From: Mucilaginibacter pedocola
GTDB taxonomy: Bacteria; Bacteroidota; Bacteroidia; Sphingobacteriales; Sphingobacteriaceae
Length of the DNA: 64,000 bases
Direction: 5' to 3'
NCBI RefSeq assembly: GCF_002013915.1
Contig: NZ_MBTF01000002.1
Coordinates: 248,001 to 312,000 of the forward strand
Part shown: piece after piece, positions 51,627 through 60,175 of the stretch
Layout of the letters: each line of letters starts with the position of its first letter
Position numbering within the stretch: the first letter of the stretch is position 1
Translations under genes and position numbers: made by a program
The notes under the pieces: generated by a model
What the model was told of the DNA's origin: nothing
What the model saw: the letters and a program-made list of their open reading frames with translations, nothing else
Databases searched by the model: none

Positions 51627-53542
51627 CTCAGCGCCACGGTGGCGGGCTTGGTTATTTTTAGTTTCTTATTTATCCACTCGATATTGTATTTGTCGATGAC
51701 GGTTAACGAGTCGTCTACGTTATCGTGCCGGGTGGTATCGTTGTTGTTGTAAAAGCGGTATTCAAATATCTCTTTCCACCGCGGGTTTTTAAATTTGTAG
51801 TGATAAGAAGCGTATATCTCATTCTTCATATATTGAAGCATGTCAGGAGTAACGTGGTTTACTACCGTTTTCTTTTCTTTTTCGTCCCACATATTGTCGC
51901 CAAGGACATAGCATCCTTGCAAATAGCTATCATCTAACTTTAAAAATTGTGTCGGGAAAAAACGATCCGTCCTTAAAGCTTTGATATTCCCGTTCTTTAC
52001 CTGTAAATAATGATAGTAGGGGCCCTCCATCAGGTTTTTTGTGGAATCGTACATCGGCATGTAGAAACTGGAGGTGGTTTTAAACTCGAATAGTGAATCA
52101 TTTATCGCCCTTAACGTGTTCTCTTTGCATTCGCCCGACAATGGGCCGCCGCCTTCTTCGTCGCCCATATACACTCCCGAGCCGAAGCCGAGAAGCTTAT
52201 TCTGCCGTTTATCAACAATAACGATCTGTTTATCCTGGTACAAGCCGCCGCGCCCGCCCAAGTAATCGTTAACTACCGAGTAGAATGCGCTTTGAAACCA
52301 GTTCTCTTCTTTGTTTTCATCGCCAGTGTGTTCCACTGCAATATAACCACTACCATTTCCGCCATCTTCTTCATTCATTCCCGTCCTTAGGGGGTTAGGG
52401 AATTCCATAAACTTAGGAAGCAGGCTTAGTTCTACCATATATGATGGAGATATCACCAACGAATTAGGAGTGTTTCGCGAGTTATACTCCATTATAGTCT
52501 TACTACTTTTCTCAGACAGTTTAGCCGAGCCAGACAAATATTTTATCTTAGAAAGTATATCGCCAATTTTAAAGTCTACCATGTCTTCGCCCATGGTAAG
52601 GTCGTTCTTTAAGTAAGCATAAGTGGAGCCCTTTTTCAATACTGCAAGGTTTTCACCGTCGGTCAATGGTAACACCTGGTCATAATCTACCGGTACTACT
52701 AATTTTCCCTGCATATTGTATAGCCCCTTTTTACCGCCTTTTTCAACTTCTATCAGGCTATCTATCATACCGCCAATATTATGTACCAGGTCGTATTCTA
52801 TCGGTATAACCTCTTCCATTTGCGGGTTTACAAGCCCCATTTTAAAGTCCGACTTCTTTCTGTCCTCACTTGGTTGCAGGCGATCTTCGTAATAGTAAGT
52901 ATCTTCTATGGTCCCTTTGATCACATAGAACCAGGTTTTATTATCGATATGCTGAAACCAAAGCACACTATCGTACCGGCTTTTTAATTGTTCTGCTGTT
53001 TTAAATGCAGCAAGCGTGATCGGTTTATAAAGTTCCGTTTCGGGTATGGTGGCGTTTATAACTTTGTTTTGATACCTTGCATAATCAGCCCGGAAGTCGT
53101 CAGTTTTTGCCCCGGATATCTTAAATTGTTTATCTACAGTTTTGTGTATGGTGAAACTGATGCTGCTAAGGCTGCGCTCAACTTTCGGGTGTTCGAAACT
53201 AACGGTAATGCGCGCCTCTGCCGAACCGGGCTGGGTAATATCTATACCCGCATTATCCACATCAAGCGATACTTTAAAAAGAGGTTTCTTTTTACCGCTC
53301 AAGCCGGTTTTGCCCGAAAGTACATTTACCAATATTTTATTAGCCTTATCGTTATCGCCATTATCAAAGAATGACTGGGCTACTTCTGTCTGCCCGCCTT
53401 CCAGCATCGAATTGAATGTTTTCAGGAATGCCATCAGCTCGCCTTTTTCGGGTTGATTAACGGTTTTGCAGGCGTTAAATAAAAAGCCGCAAACAACAAC
53501 CGCCAGCGCGGCTGCTACTATCAGGACAGGTTTAGTTTTCAT
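51623..53542 (-). CDS. Lipoprotein with WG-type repeats
   Basis: 639 residues with a signal and lipobox-like start (hydrophobic core then LFNACK, Cys near residue 25). The middle (about residues 215-330) contains WG-type repeats: FKMGLVNPQMEEVIPIEYDLV and KKGLYNMQGKLVVPVDYDQVLPL. The rest is not recognised. WG repeats occur in secreted or outer-surface proteins of unclear function. It shares a four-base stop/start overlap with the DUF2306 gene. Confidence 0.65.
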   Translation of the reverse strand: MKTKPVLIVAAALAVVVCGFLFNACKTVNQPEKGELMAFLKTFNSMLEGGQTEVAQSFFDNGDNDKANKILVNVLSGKTGLSGKKKPLFKVSLDVDNAGIDITQPGSAEARITVSFEHPKVERSLSSISFTIHKTVDKQFKISGAKTDDFRADYARYQNKVINATIPETELYKPITLAAFKTAEQLKSRYDSVLWFQHIDNKTWFYVIKGTIEDTYYYEDRLQPSEDRKKSDFKMGLVNPQMEEVIPIEYDLVHNIGGMIDSLIEVEKGGKKGLYNMQGKLVVPVDYDQVLPLTDGENLAVLKKGSTYAYLKNDLTMGEDMVDFKIGDILSKIKYLSGSAKLSEKSSKTIMEYNSRNTPNSLVISPSYMVELSLLPKFMEFPNPLRTGMNEEDGGNGSGYIAVEHTGDENKEENWFQSAFYSVVNDYLGGRGGLYQDKQIVIVDKRQNKLLGFGSGVYMGDEEGGGPLSGECKENTLRAINDSLFEFKTTSSFYMPMYDSTKNLMEGPYYHYLQVKNGNIKALRTDRFFPTQFLKLDDSYLQGCYVLGDNMWDEKEKKTVVNHVTPDMLQYMKNEIYASYHYKFKNPRWKEIFEYRFYNNNDTTRHDNVDDSLTVIDKYNIEWINKKLKITKPATVALR

Positions 53543-53646
53543 GCCATAATGATAGGGAAATAAAACCGATCAAAAAAGGCCTTCATTACCGTAGGTGCCC
53601 CGCGCAAATGTGCCATAATTGCCTATAATAGTGTGGCTTATACACT

Positions 53647-53670
53647 ATAGTATTTCCCTATATGGTATAG
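53647..53670 (+). promoter_or_regulatory. OxyR-like half sites upstream of ahpC
   Basis: ATAG-N7-CTAT (53647-53661) followed after five bases by another ATAG (53667-53670). Classical OxyR sites have N7 between all tetramers, so this is imperfect. It lies 35-58 bp before the -7 box of a peroxidase gene, a position suited to activation. Confidence 0.3.
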
Positions 53671-53704
53671 AAAATTGAGATGAAAACACCGCCCTTTAAA
53701 ACTG

Positions 53705-53712
53705 TATATTTG
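53705..53712 (+). promoter_or_regulatory. TAnnTTTG -7 box of ahpC
   Basis: TATATTTG exact match to the Bacteroidota -7 consensus, 28 bp before the ATG. The nearest upstream TTG (53675) is 27 bp away, somewhat too far for a standard -33. Confidence 0.5.
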
Positions 53713-53740
53713 TTGCATAAATTTTAATAAAACACCCACT

Positions 53741-54286
53741 ATGTTAACAATAGGACAACAATTCCCAAAGTTTTCTAAAATAGCCGTAACAGGCCTTGAA
53801 AAAGGTAAAGAGTTTGAAACCATCACTTCAGACTATTTAGTGAATGATGATAACGTTTGGACAGTAATGTTCTGGTGGCCAAAAGATTTCACTTTTGTAT
53901 GCCCTACCGAAATTGCTGAGTTCAACAAAAACTTCGGCGAATTCCGCGACCGCGAAACCCGTTTGATTGGTGCTTCTACCGACTCTGAGTTTGTGCACGC
54001 TGCCTGGAGAAGAGACCACGACGATTTGCGCGACCTTAAATTCCCGATGCTGGCTGATACTTCTAAATCATTAGCTGAAGACCTGGGCATATTAGAGCCT
54101 AACGAAAAAATTGCTTACCGCGCTACTTTCATCATCGACCCTACCGGTATCATCCGTTGGGTAAGCGTTAACGACCTGAGCGTAGGCCGTAACGTAAAAG
54201 AAGTATTGCGTGTACTGGATGGTTTGCAAACCGACGAGCTTTGCCCTTGCAACTGGGAAAAAGGCCAGGAAACCCTTACCGTTTAA
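53741..54286 (+). CDS. ahpC: Peroxiredoxin AhpC, mycobacterial-like
   Basis: 181 residues, 2-Cys peroxiredoxin. Peroxidatic Cys54 in KDFTFVCPTEIAEF; the C-terminal end carries Cys168 and Cys170 in ELCPCNWEKG, the two-Cys arrangement of Mycobacterium tuberculosis AhpC (ELCACNWRKG), rather than the single resolving Cys of the E. coli enzyme. It reduces organic and hydrogen peroxides. AhpD is encoded 77 bp downstream, replacing AhpF as likely reductant. Confidence 0.93.
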   Translation: MLTIGQQFPKFSKIAVTGLEKGKEFETITSDYLVNDDNVWTVMFWWPKDFTFVCPTEIAEFNKNFGEFRDRETRLIGASTDSEFVHAAWRRDHDDLRDLKFPMLADTSKSLAEDLGILEPNEKIAYRATFIIDPTGIIRWVSVNDLSVGRNVKEVLRVLDGLQTDELCPCNWEKGQETLTV

Positions 54287-54363
54287 TATTAATACCCCAT
54301 CATATACCGCCCTCGCATCTGTAAGGATGCAGGGCTTTTTTATACCGTTATATTTTAACTACC

Positions 54364-54948
54364 ATGAGCGAAAGCACCGAACTGATACAAGAGATATTAC
54401 AAAGCTTAGGGCTTGATACTGCCTACCGTACTGCAAGCCTAACCCTGTTAGAAAAAGGCGAATCGCGCTATTTACGCGATTTTAAGCTGAACCACACCAG
54501 CACCCTTACATCGGCACACCTTACCGAAAAAGAATGCGCCCTGTTGGGTTTAAGCACCGCTATTAATAACAATAATACGCCGCTTACCAACTATTACACC
54601 ACTTACGCCGAAGCACAGGGCGCTACCCCTGCCGAAATTGCTGATGCAGCGGGTTGTGCATCGTTACTGGCATCAAACAACGTGTTCTATCGTTTCCGCC
54701 ACTTTACGCAGAAAGAGAAATACACCCAGATACCTGCCCGTATACGCATGCAGCTGATGATGAAGCCTGCTACCGGCAAAGAATTTTTCGAACTGTTGAG
54801 CCTGGCCATATCGGCTGTTAACGGTTGCGAAATGTGTGTGAACGCACACGAAGATTCGCTTATTAAGCTGGGAACCACCGAAGAACGTATTTTTGATGCC
54901 GTGCGTATTGCATCATTAGTTACGGCTACAGGTAAAATAATATTTTAA
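54364..54948 (+). CDS. ahpD: Alkylhydroperoxidase AhpD
   Basis: 194 residues, the length of two fused AhpD-type helical units. The active-site CxxC is Cys155-Cys158 in GCEMCVNAHED, with His162 downstream and Glu143 twelve residues before Cys155, matching Cys130, Cys133, His137 and Glu118 of M. tuberculosis AhpD. It passes electrons (in mycobacteria from dihydrolipoamide) to AhpC. The neighbouring ahpC supports this pairing. Followed by a strong terminator. Confidence 0.93.
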   Translation: MSESTELIQEILQSLGLDTAYRTASLTLLEKGESRYLRDFKLNHTSTLTSAHLTEKECALLGLSTAINNNNTPLTNYYTTYAEAQGATPAEIADAAGCASLLASNNVFYRFRHFTQKEKYTQIPARIRMQLMMKPATGKEFFELLSLAISAVNGCEMCVNAHEDSLIKLGTTEERIFDAVRIASLVTATGKIIF

Positions 54949-54962
54949 TTTTTTCCTTAAAC

Positions 54963-54996
54963 AAAAAAGGGGACGCTTTTGGCGCCCCCTTTTTTG
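54963..54996 (+). terminator. Terminator of ahpCD
   Basis: The stem AAAAAAGGGG..GC / GGCGCCCCCTTTTTT around a TTTT loop, with six T at the end, 14 bp after the ahpD stop. Confidence 0.85.
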
Positions 54997-55167
54997 TAAC
55001 TACAGTTAACATGAAAATTAAGTGAAATAAAATTTGGGTTTGTTAATTAAAAACAACTAATTTTATAGCATAAGATTATAAAACCTCTCCTATTCATAAT
55101 TTTTTTTAACTAACACTTTGTGAACCCGGAGGGGGATTACAAATTTAATTGTTGATTTTTTTGGAGA

Positions 55168-55200
55168 AACCGTTCAGCCTGCAAGCTGAACGGTTTTGTT
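55168..55200. terminator. Terminator of the efflux operon (bidirectional)
   Basis: A perfect 11-bp stem AACCGTTCAGC / GCTGAACGGTT with a six-base loop. Three bases after the EmrB-like stop on the minus strand, followed there by a T-rich run seven bases later; plus side also T-rich. The 170 bp between it and the ahpCD terminator is AT-rich with nothing recognised. Confidence 0.75.
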
Positions 55201-55202
55201 TT

Positions 55203-56744
55203 TTAGTGGGCATCTGCCACTGCTTTCAGCTTTTTAAACGGCTGTAAATAAAGCAGCGGTATCGAAAACAGCATCACCAGCCCCGATATCCAGTAAGCAT
55301 CATCGTAGGTTAGCAGCATAGTTTGGCGCGTTACCGTGCCTTCAATAGCTGCATAGGCCATGTGCATAGCATCTAAAGCGCTTTTACCTTTCGCCATAAA
55401 GGCATGCTGCAGCATGTTCAAACGCTCGTTAAAAGCATTGTTATACGGGTTAATGTAGGTAAGCAGATCGCTGCGGTGTTTGCCCTGGCGGATGTGGATG
55501 ATGGTTGTTAAGGCAGCAATACCGAAGGAACCGCCAAGCTGCCTCATCATGTTGTTCAACCCCGAACCCTGGCCAATTTCCGGGCCTTTCAGGTCGGCCA
55601 TGGCCAGTGTGGTTAAAGGTACGAATAGTAAAGCCATACCTACGCCACGGATAAGCAATGGTATCAACACATCTTTTTCGCCGGTAGCCAATGTGGAGTT
55701 GCTCAGCATCCATGTGAATACAAAGAACAGGAACATACCCGCAGTGGCCATAAATTGCGCCGGGATACCTTTGTTAAGCATTTTACCTATAAAGGGCATC
55801 ATAAATATGGTACACAAACCACCGGGGAAAAGCAACTCGCCCGTTTGCTGCGCATTAAAACCAAGCAGGTTTTGGCAGAACACCGGGAATACGAACACCG
55901 AACCATACAAGCCGAAGCCTAATATGAACGAGGTGAACATACCCACAGCAAAACTGCGGTGCCGCATAATGCTGAAGTTTACAATCGGGTGGTCGGTACT
56001 CATTTCTCTCCATATAAATAATATGGTACCCAATACAGCGGTTACGGTTAAAACAATGATGTATGTTTTAGCGAACCAGTCTTCCGACTCACCTTTTTCC
56101 AAAATGGTTTGCAAGCTACCTACTGCAACGGCAAGTAAACCGATACCCCACCAGTCGATGGGTTTCTTCTCGGACTTGGGTGTTTCGTTAATGAACGTAT
56201 AGGTAAGGAATGCTGCTAAAGCACCCACCGGAAGGTTCACATAAAATATCCACGGCCACGAGAAGTTCTCGGTTATCCAGCCGCCAATGGTTGGGCCTAC
56301 GGTAGGGCCTACAACCGCACCTAAACCAAACAGCGCTGTTGCTGTACCGATCTGCTCGCGGGGCCAGGTTTCTATCAGGATGGTTTGCCCGGTTGATATT
56401 AAGCCACCACCTGCAATACCCTGCAGTATACGGAACACTACCAACTCATCAAGCGAAGTTGCATTACCGCAAAGGAACGAGGCAATGGTAAACACAATGA
56501 TGGAGGTAAGAAAGTATTGCTTACGCCCGAAACGCCCGCCCAGCCAGCCCGACATGGGCAGGATGATAACGTTGGCTACGGCGTAGCCGGTAACCACCCA
56601 TGCAATATCCTCGAGAGTTGCACCAAGGTTACCTTGTATGTGGGGTATAGCTACGTTTACGATGGTGGTATCTATCAGCTCCAGGAGCGATGCCATGATC
56701 ACCGTAATTGTAATTATCCACTTTTTAAAGCCAGTTTCAGCCAT
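55203..56744 (-). CDS. emrB: DHA2-family multidrug transporter (EmrB/QacA type)
   Basis: 513 residues, 14 hydrophobic segments. DHA2 motifs: LLELIDTTIVNVAIPHIQGNL in helix 1 (motif D1), GWLGGRFGRKQYF (loop 2-3), RILQGIAGGGLI, and GLGAVVGPTVGPTIGGWI (motif C of drug antiporters). It exports drugs or other hydrophobic compounds with protons. The TolC and HlyD genes upstream on the same strand supply the rest of a tripartite pump; its start is 4 bp after the HlyD stop. Confidence 0.93.
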   Translation of the reverse strand: MAETGFKKWIITITVIMASLLELIDTTIVNVAIPHIQGNLGATLEDIAWVVTGYAVANVIILPMSGWLGGRFGRKQYFLTSIIVFTIASFLCGNATSLDELVVFRILQGIAGGGLISTGQTILIETWPREQIGTATALFGLGAVVGPTVGPTIGGWITENFSWPWIFYVNLPVGALAAFLTYTFINETPKSEKKPIDWWGIGLLAVAVGSLQTILEKGESEDWFAKTYIIVLTVTAVLGTILFIWREMSTDHPIVNFSIMRHRSFAVGMFTSFILGFGLYGSVFVFPVFCQNLLGFNAQQTGELLFPGGLCTIFMMPFIGKMLNKGIPAQFMATAGMFLFFVFTWMLSNSTLATGEKDVLIPLLIRGVGMALLFVPLTTLAMADLKGPEIGQGSGLNNMMRQLGGSFGIAALTTIIHIRQGKHRSDLLTYINPYNNAFNERLNMLQHAFMAKGKSALDAMHMAYAAIEGTVTRQTMLLTYDDAYWISGLVMLFSIPLLYLQPFKKLKAVADAH

Positions 56745-56748
56745 GGTA

Positions 56749-57801
56749 TTAGTCTTTAGTGATCACAGAAACGTCTACGCTCATGCCGGGGCGTAGTTTA
56801 GCAAGGTCTTCTTTGCTGCCCGATATTTTAATTTTAACAGGCACACGCTGAACAACCTTTACAAAGTTACCGGTAGCATTATCCGGTGGCAATAACGAGA
56901 ATTTAGCACCTGTAGCAGGCGAGAAGTTGTAAACCTGTCCTTCAACTTTCAGGTCGGGGTAGGCATCAACTTTCACTTCTACTTTTTGGCCGTTCTGGAT
57001 TTTTTCTAACTGGGTTTCTTTAAAGTTGGCAGTAACATAAATGCTGTTATCGTTAACGATAGAGAACAGCGTTTGGCCGGCTTGTACCAATTGGCCTATC
57101 TGCACATTCTTTTTAGATACCAGGCCCGATGCCGGTGCTTTAACATGGGTGTAGCTTAATTGCAGGTTGGCATAATCAATATCAACTTGCCTTTGGCTTA
57201 CACCGGTGTTGGTAACCTTTAACTGGTTGCGGGTAGTTGCTACCTGCTCTAATGCAGCTTTGTATTTATCTTGCATAGCGTTGTAGGTAGCCTGTGCAAC
57301 ATCAAGGTCGGCTTTTGCCTGGTCGAACTGCTGGCGGGTAACCGAACCGTCTTTTACCAGGTTGGCATAACGTGCGTAGTCTTTCTGTACTTTTTCTAAA
57401 CGGGCAGCAGCCGATGCTACATCAGCTTTTGCGCTTGATGAGTTGGCTATGGTTGATGATATTTGGCCTTCGCTTACGCCAATGTTTGCGCTTGCGCCAA
57501 CTTGTGCAGCTTGTGCCTGCTCTAATTTTACTTTGTAGTCGCGGTCGTCAATTTTAACCAGCAGCTGGCCTTTGTCAACGTGGGTGTTTTCTTCAAAAGA
57601 GATGCTGTCTACATAGCCGCCAACGCGTGCTACTACCGGGCTTATGTCGCCGTCTATTTGTGCGTCGTCGGTATCAACGTGTTTGCTGAAGTATATATAT
57701 TCTTTAACACCGAAAATAATGCCACCGATAAGTATTATCCCTAATATGATAGGAAGAACTTTATTGGGTTTCTTTTTGGTTTCTGTTTCCTGAGTTGCCA
57801 T
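56749..57801 (-). CDS. emrA: HlyD/EmrA-family membrane fusion protein
   Basis: 350 residues: one N-terminal membrane helix (VLPIILGIILIGGIIFGV), the lipoyl-like hybrid motif (VARVGGYVDSISFEENTHVDKGQLLVKIDD), a long coiled hairpin (about residues 85-210, Ala/Gln/Lys-rich), then the second lipoyl half (YTHVKAPASGLVSKKNVQIGQLVQAGQTLF) and a beta-barrel domain. It bridges the inner-membrane EmrB-like pump and TolC across the periplasm. Gaps of 21 bp to TolC and 4 bp to EmrB. Confidence 0.93.
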   Translation of the reverse strand: MATQETETKKKPNKVLPIILGIILIGGIIFGVKEYIYFSKHVDTDDAQIDGDISPVVARVGGYVDSISFEENTHVDKGQLLVKIDDRDYKVKLEQAQAAQVGASANIGVSEGQISSTIANSSSAKADVASAAARLEKVQKDYARYANLVKDGSVTRQQFDQAKADLDVAQATYNAMQDKYKAALEQVATTRNQLKVTNTGVSQRQVDIDYANLQLSYTHVKAPASGLVSKKNVQIGQLVQAGQTLFSIVNDNSIYVTANFKETQLEKIQNGQKVEVKVDAYPDLKVEGQVYNFSPATGAKFSLLPPDNATGNFVKVVQRVPVKIKISGSKEDLAKLRPGMSVDVSVITKD

Positions 57802-57822
57802 TGTATTTGCTTTTTAAGAGTA

Positions 57823-59187
57823 TTATTTGTTAAGAGTTCCGGTTGATTTTAGTAGCGTGTAATAAGCTAAGCCTGCATCGGCTTTTGCCAGTTCCAGGTT
57901 AATTTGTGCCTGGTAAAGTAAGGTTTGCGCGTCGGCACGGTCAGTGGCCGATGATATGTTGCTTTTGTATTTCGATTCCAGTATCCTGTTGTTCTCGTTG
58001 GCCTGGTTTATCGATGTTTGTAGCAGGTTTATCTTATCTATGGCTGTTTTGTAAGCCTGGTAGTTTTGGTTTACCTCGTTTTTGATGTTATCGGTATAGA
58101 TGCCTTTGTTGATCACAACTTCTTCGCGTTGCAAACGGGCCTCGGTAACCTTGTTCTTGTTGGTCCAAAGGGTGCCGAAGTTCCAACCTAAGGTTAAGCC
58201 TAATGATATCGGTGTAATAAAGTTGCCGCTTTTTGGTATTGGGTTAGCCGCTACACCAACATAGTAAGCACTGCCCGATGCCGAAAGCGTAGGCGATGCG
58301 TTTGCTTTGATGCTTTTGATATTGGTTTCGGCAACTTGCGTGCGCAGGTCCATTTGTTTTAGTTCGGCGCGGTGAGCAAGTGCTGTGTCAATATAGTTGG
58401 CCAAAGGTGCAGCCTCTGTATTAGCATCGTTTATTTGTGCAATGGTTAACTGCTCAGTTTCGGGCAGGCCAAGCAAAATATCCATATTATAGTTAATGAT
58501 GCGGCGGTTGTTCTCCAGATCGATACCGTTCAGCTCGATGTTAGAGCGTTGCAATTGGAAACGCAATACGTCGTTCTTAGTAACCAAGCCCTGATCGAAG
58601 AAACGTTGCGATTGTTTTATCTGTGCATCAACAGTTGCTAAGTTTTGCTCAACAACTTTTTTGGCCTGCAATACTTTGTACAAGTTGTAGTAGGCGCTTA
58701 TAACGTTGTAGGCGATCTGGTCGCGGTCATTCACGGCATCTAAACGGGCTACTTGTGTAAGCAGGTTAGTACTTTCGCGGGCGTAGCGCAGTTTGTTGCC
58801 TGCCCAAATGGTTTGGTTTAACGATACCGTACCCAACCATGCATTGGCACTGGTAGGCAGATTGATAGATTCTTCGCCAAAAGTTAGCTTATTGGCCGGT
58901 ATTTGTGCGCGGTTATAACCAAAGCTGGCTTTGCCGGTAGGCAGCGCCTGGTCTTTTGCCTGCTCAAATTGCGATACCGCCTGGTCTATCTTCGATTGCG
59001 ATAGCTTCAGCGTTTTGCTGTTTTCCAATCCCAGCTTAACGGCTTCGTCAAGCGTGATGGCTCTGTCTTGCGCCGCTGCAGGGTTGGTAACAAGTAATGC
59101 TGCAACTAATGCAGCAAAACCACCCGCGGCCTTAACAGCTCTTGTAAGTAGGTGAGGTTTCAAGGGACTATTATTTATTGTTGTCAT
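57823..59187 (-). CDS. TolC-family outer-membrane efflux protein
   Basis: 454 residues with a signal peptide (hydrophobic core AALVAALLVTN, cleavage near AAAQD). Two OEP repeats with alternating long helices: ITLDEAVKLGLENSKTLKLSQSKIDQAVSQFEQAK begins the first, and LEKADAGLAYYTLLKSTGTL-like end closes the second. It forms the outer-membrane channel of the pump. Its ATG overlaps the end of the tetR gene by 17 bp, so the four genes are a single operon. Confidence 0.92.
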   Translation of the reverse strand: MTTINNSPLKPHLLTRAVKAAGGFAALVAALLVTNPAAAQDRAITLDEAVKLGLENSKTLKLSQSKIDQAVSQFEQAKDQALPTGKASFGYNRAQIPANKLTFGEESINLPTSANAWLGTVSLNQTIWAGNKLRYARESTNLLTQVARLDAVNDRDQIAYNVISAYYNLYKVLQAKKVVEQNLATVDAQIKQSQRFFDQGLVTKNDVLRFQLQRSNIELNGIDLENNRRIINYNMDILLGLPETEQLTIAQINDANTEAAPLANYIDTALAHRAELKQMDLRTQVAETNIKSIKANASPTLSASGSAYYVGVAANPIPKSGNFITPISLGLTLGWNFGTLWTNKNKVTEARLQREEVVINKGIYTDNIKNEVNQNYQAYKTAIDKINLLQTSINQANENNRILESKYKSNISSATDRADAQTLLYQAQINLELAKADAGLAYYTLLKSTGTLNK

Positions 59188-59818
59188 TTTCGTTGAGTAA
59201 GTAAGCTTTAAAAATATCTTTCAGGTATTTGGTCATACGGGGTTTTAAGATTTCCTCCTGAATTTTGCCATCCAGCACATCATAACCCAATATGGCCGAT
59301 GAAATATGCGGGGTATTAACGATATAGTTTTTAGTGCCGAACATGGTTGCTACCACCATATCCTGATCCACCGTTTTATTGAACGAATCGTTCTCAATAC
59401 CCTCGGTAATAATGTTGCGGAAAACCAATACGTTCTTCATCACAATAGGGGTTATCCTGTCGGTAAGCTCGGTTTTTTTTGTTTTTGATATTTCGCGGTG
59501 CAGCATAATGTGGAAACAACTGTTATTTACAGCACGTTCTACATAGCTATCTATAAATTTTTCGAGTTTCTCCCAGGATGAAGTGGTTTCGTCGTTACCT
59601 ATTTCGGCTAATAATTTTTGAAAGTAAGTAATGCGGCGCTCAAATATGGCCAGGAACAACCCTTCTTTTGATCCGAAGTAATAATTTAGCATGGCCATGT
59701 TCACGCCGGCCTCGCCCGAAATAGCACGGGTTGAAGCGCCATCGTACCCAAATTCTGCAAAGATCTTTTCAGCAACATCCAGGATATGATCCTTTTTATC
59801 TGTTTTCTCTTTTTCCAT
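59171..59818 (-). CDS. TetR-family regulator of the efflux operon
   Basis: 215 residues from the ATG at 59818 (MEKEKTDKK); an upstream in-frame ATG at 59833 is less likely. The N-terminal TetR_N domain is canonical: ILDVAEKIFAEFGYDGASTRAISGEAGVNMAMLNYYFGSKEGLF (helix-turn-helix with the YYFGSKE recognition end). The C-terminal ligand domain resembles the AcrR/CecR group. It is the first gene of the operon; two copies of a 16-bp palindromic motif lie 23 and 97 bp upstream, so it probably represses its own operon and is released by a pump substrate. Confidence 0.9.
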   Translation of the reverse strand: MEKEKTDKKDHILDVAEKIFAEFGYDGASTRAISGEAGVNMAMLNYYFGSKEGLFLAIFERRITYFQKLLAEIGNDETTSSWEKLEKFIDSYVERAVNNSCFHIMLHREISKTKKTELTDRITPIVMKNVLVFRNIITEGIENDSFNKTVDQDMVVATMFGTKNYIVNTPHISSAILGYDVLDGKIQEEILKPRMTKYLKDIFKAYLLNENDNNK

Positions 59819-59840
59819 TGTGGTAATTATCACGGCACAA

Positions 59841-59860
59841 AATTAATCAATCGATTAATT
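59841..59860. promoter_or_regulatory. Candidate TetR operator 1
   Basis: AATTAATC-AATC-GATTAATT, perfect 8-bp arms with a 4-bp spacer, 22 bp before the tetR start codon. Contains AATCAATCGATTAATT, which recurs inverted at 59915-59930. Confidence 0.6.
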
Positions 59861-59914
59861 AAGTCAATGGCGCTTTGTCAGTAAATTGTAAGACATTGAT
59901 AATCATGCCAAAAA

Positions 59915-59930
59915 AATTAATCGATTGATT
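59915..59930. promoter_or_regulatory. Candidate TetR operator 2
   Basis: AATTAATCGATTGATT, the exact reverse complement of the 16-bp word at 59845-59860, 70 bp further upstream. Two identical sites in opposite orientation make regulator binding plausible. Confidence 0.55.
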
Positions 59931-59946
59931 GGTTTTTGAAGAAATA

Positions 59947-60061
59947 CTCCCTCCAAGCGGGAGGGGTGCGGCAGGCTGTGCGCAAATGCGGGGAGGGTTT
60001 AGCCGCAAAGCATTGTCGGATATGGTTCGTTAACCCCTTCCTGCACCTTCCCAAGGGAAGG
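59947..60061. repeat. 115-bp imperfect GC-rich palindrome
   Basis: CTCCCTCCAAGCGGGAGGGG then TGCGGCAGG on the left pairs imperfectly with CCTTCCTGCACCTTCCCAAG then GGAAGG on the right. Architecture resembles the element at 42421 (self-complementary ends, palindromic interior) but sequence differs. Confidence 0.5.
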
Positions 60062-60163
60062 AATCGTACATTCCCCTGCACTCTGTTGAACCAAACTCTT
60101 CTGCCCACCGTCACCCCCATATAATATTATTGCTACGTTTTACCCTGCTATAGCCCTTTGTAA

Positions 60164-60171
60164 TATATTTG
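60164..60171 (+). promoter_or_regulatory. TAnnTTTG -7 box of the PIG-L gene
   Basis: TATATTTG ends four bases before the ATG at 60176. If this is the real promoter, transcription would start at or next to the start codon, giving a leaderless message. Confidence 0.4.
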
Positions 60172-60175
60172 TTTT

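Larger units (their letters stand above)
59834..60175. other. 342-bp gap: efflux operon control region, palindromic element and PIG-L promoter
   Basis: The left third holds the two TetR-like operators, the middle (59947-60061) an imperfect GC-rich palindrome, and the right end the TATATTTG box before the PIG-L gene. Short open frames inside the palindrome on both strands are not credible genes. Confidence 0.65.

Noticed and set aside
59917-60124. Two open frames on both strands in the tetR-PIG-L gap
   Set aside because: They lie in the GC-rich palindrome and read as low-complexity sequence.
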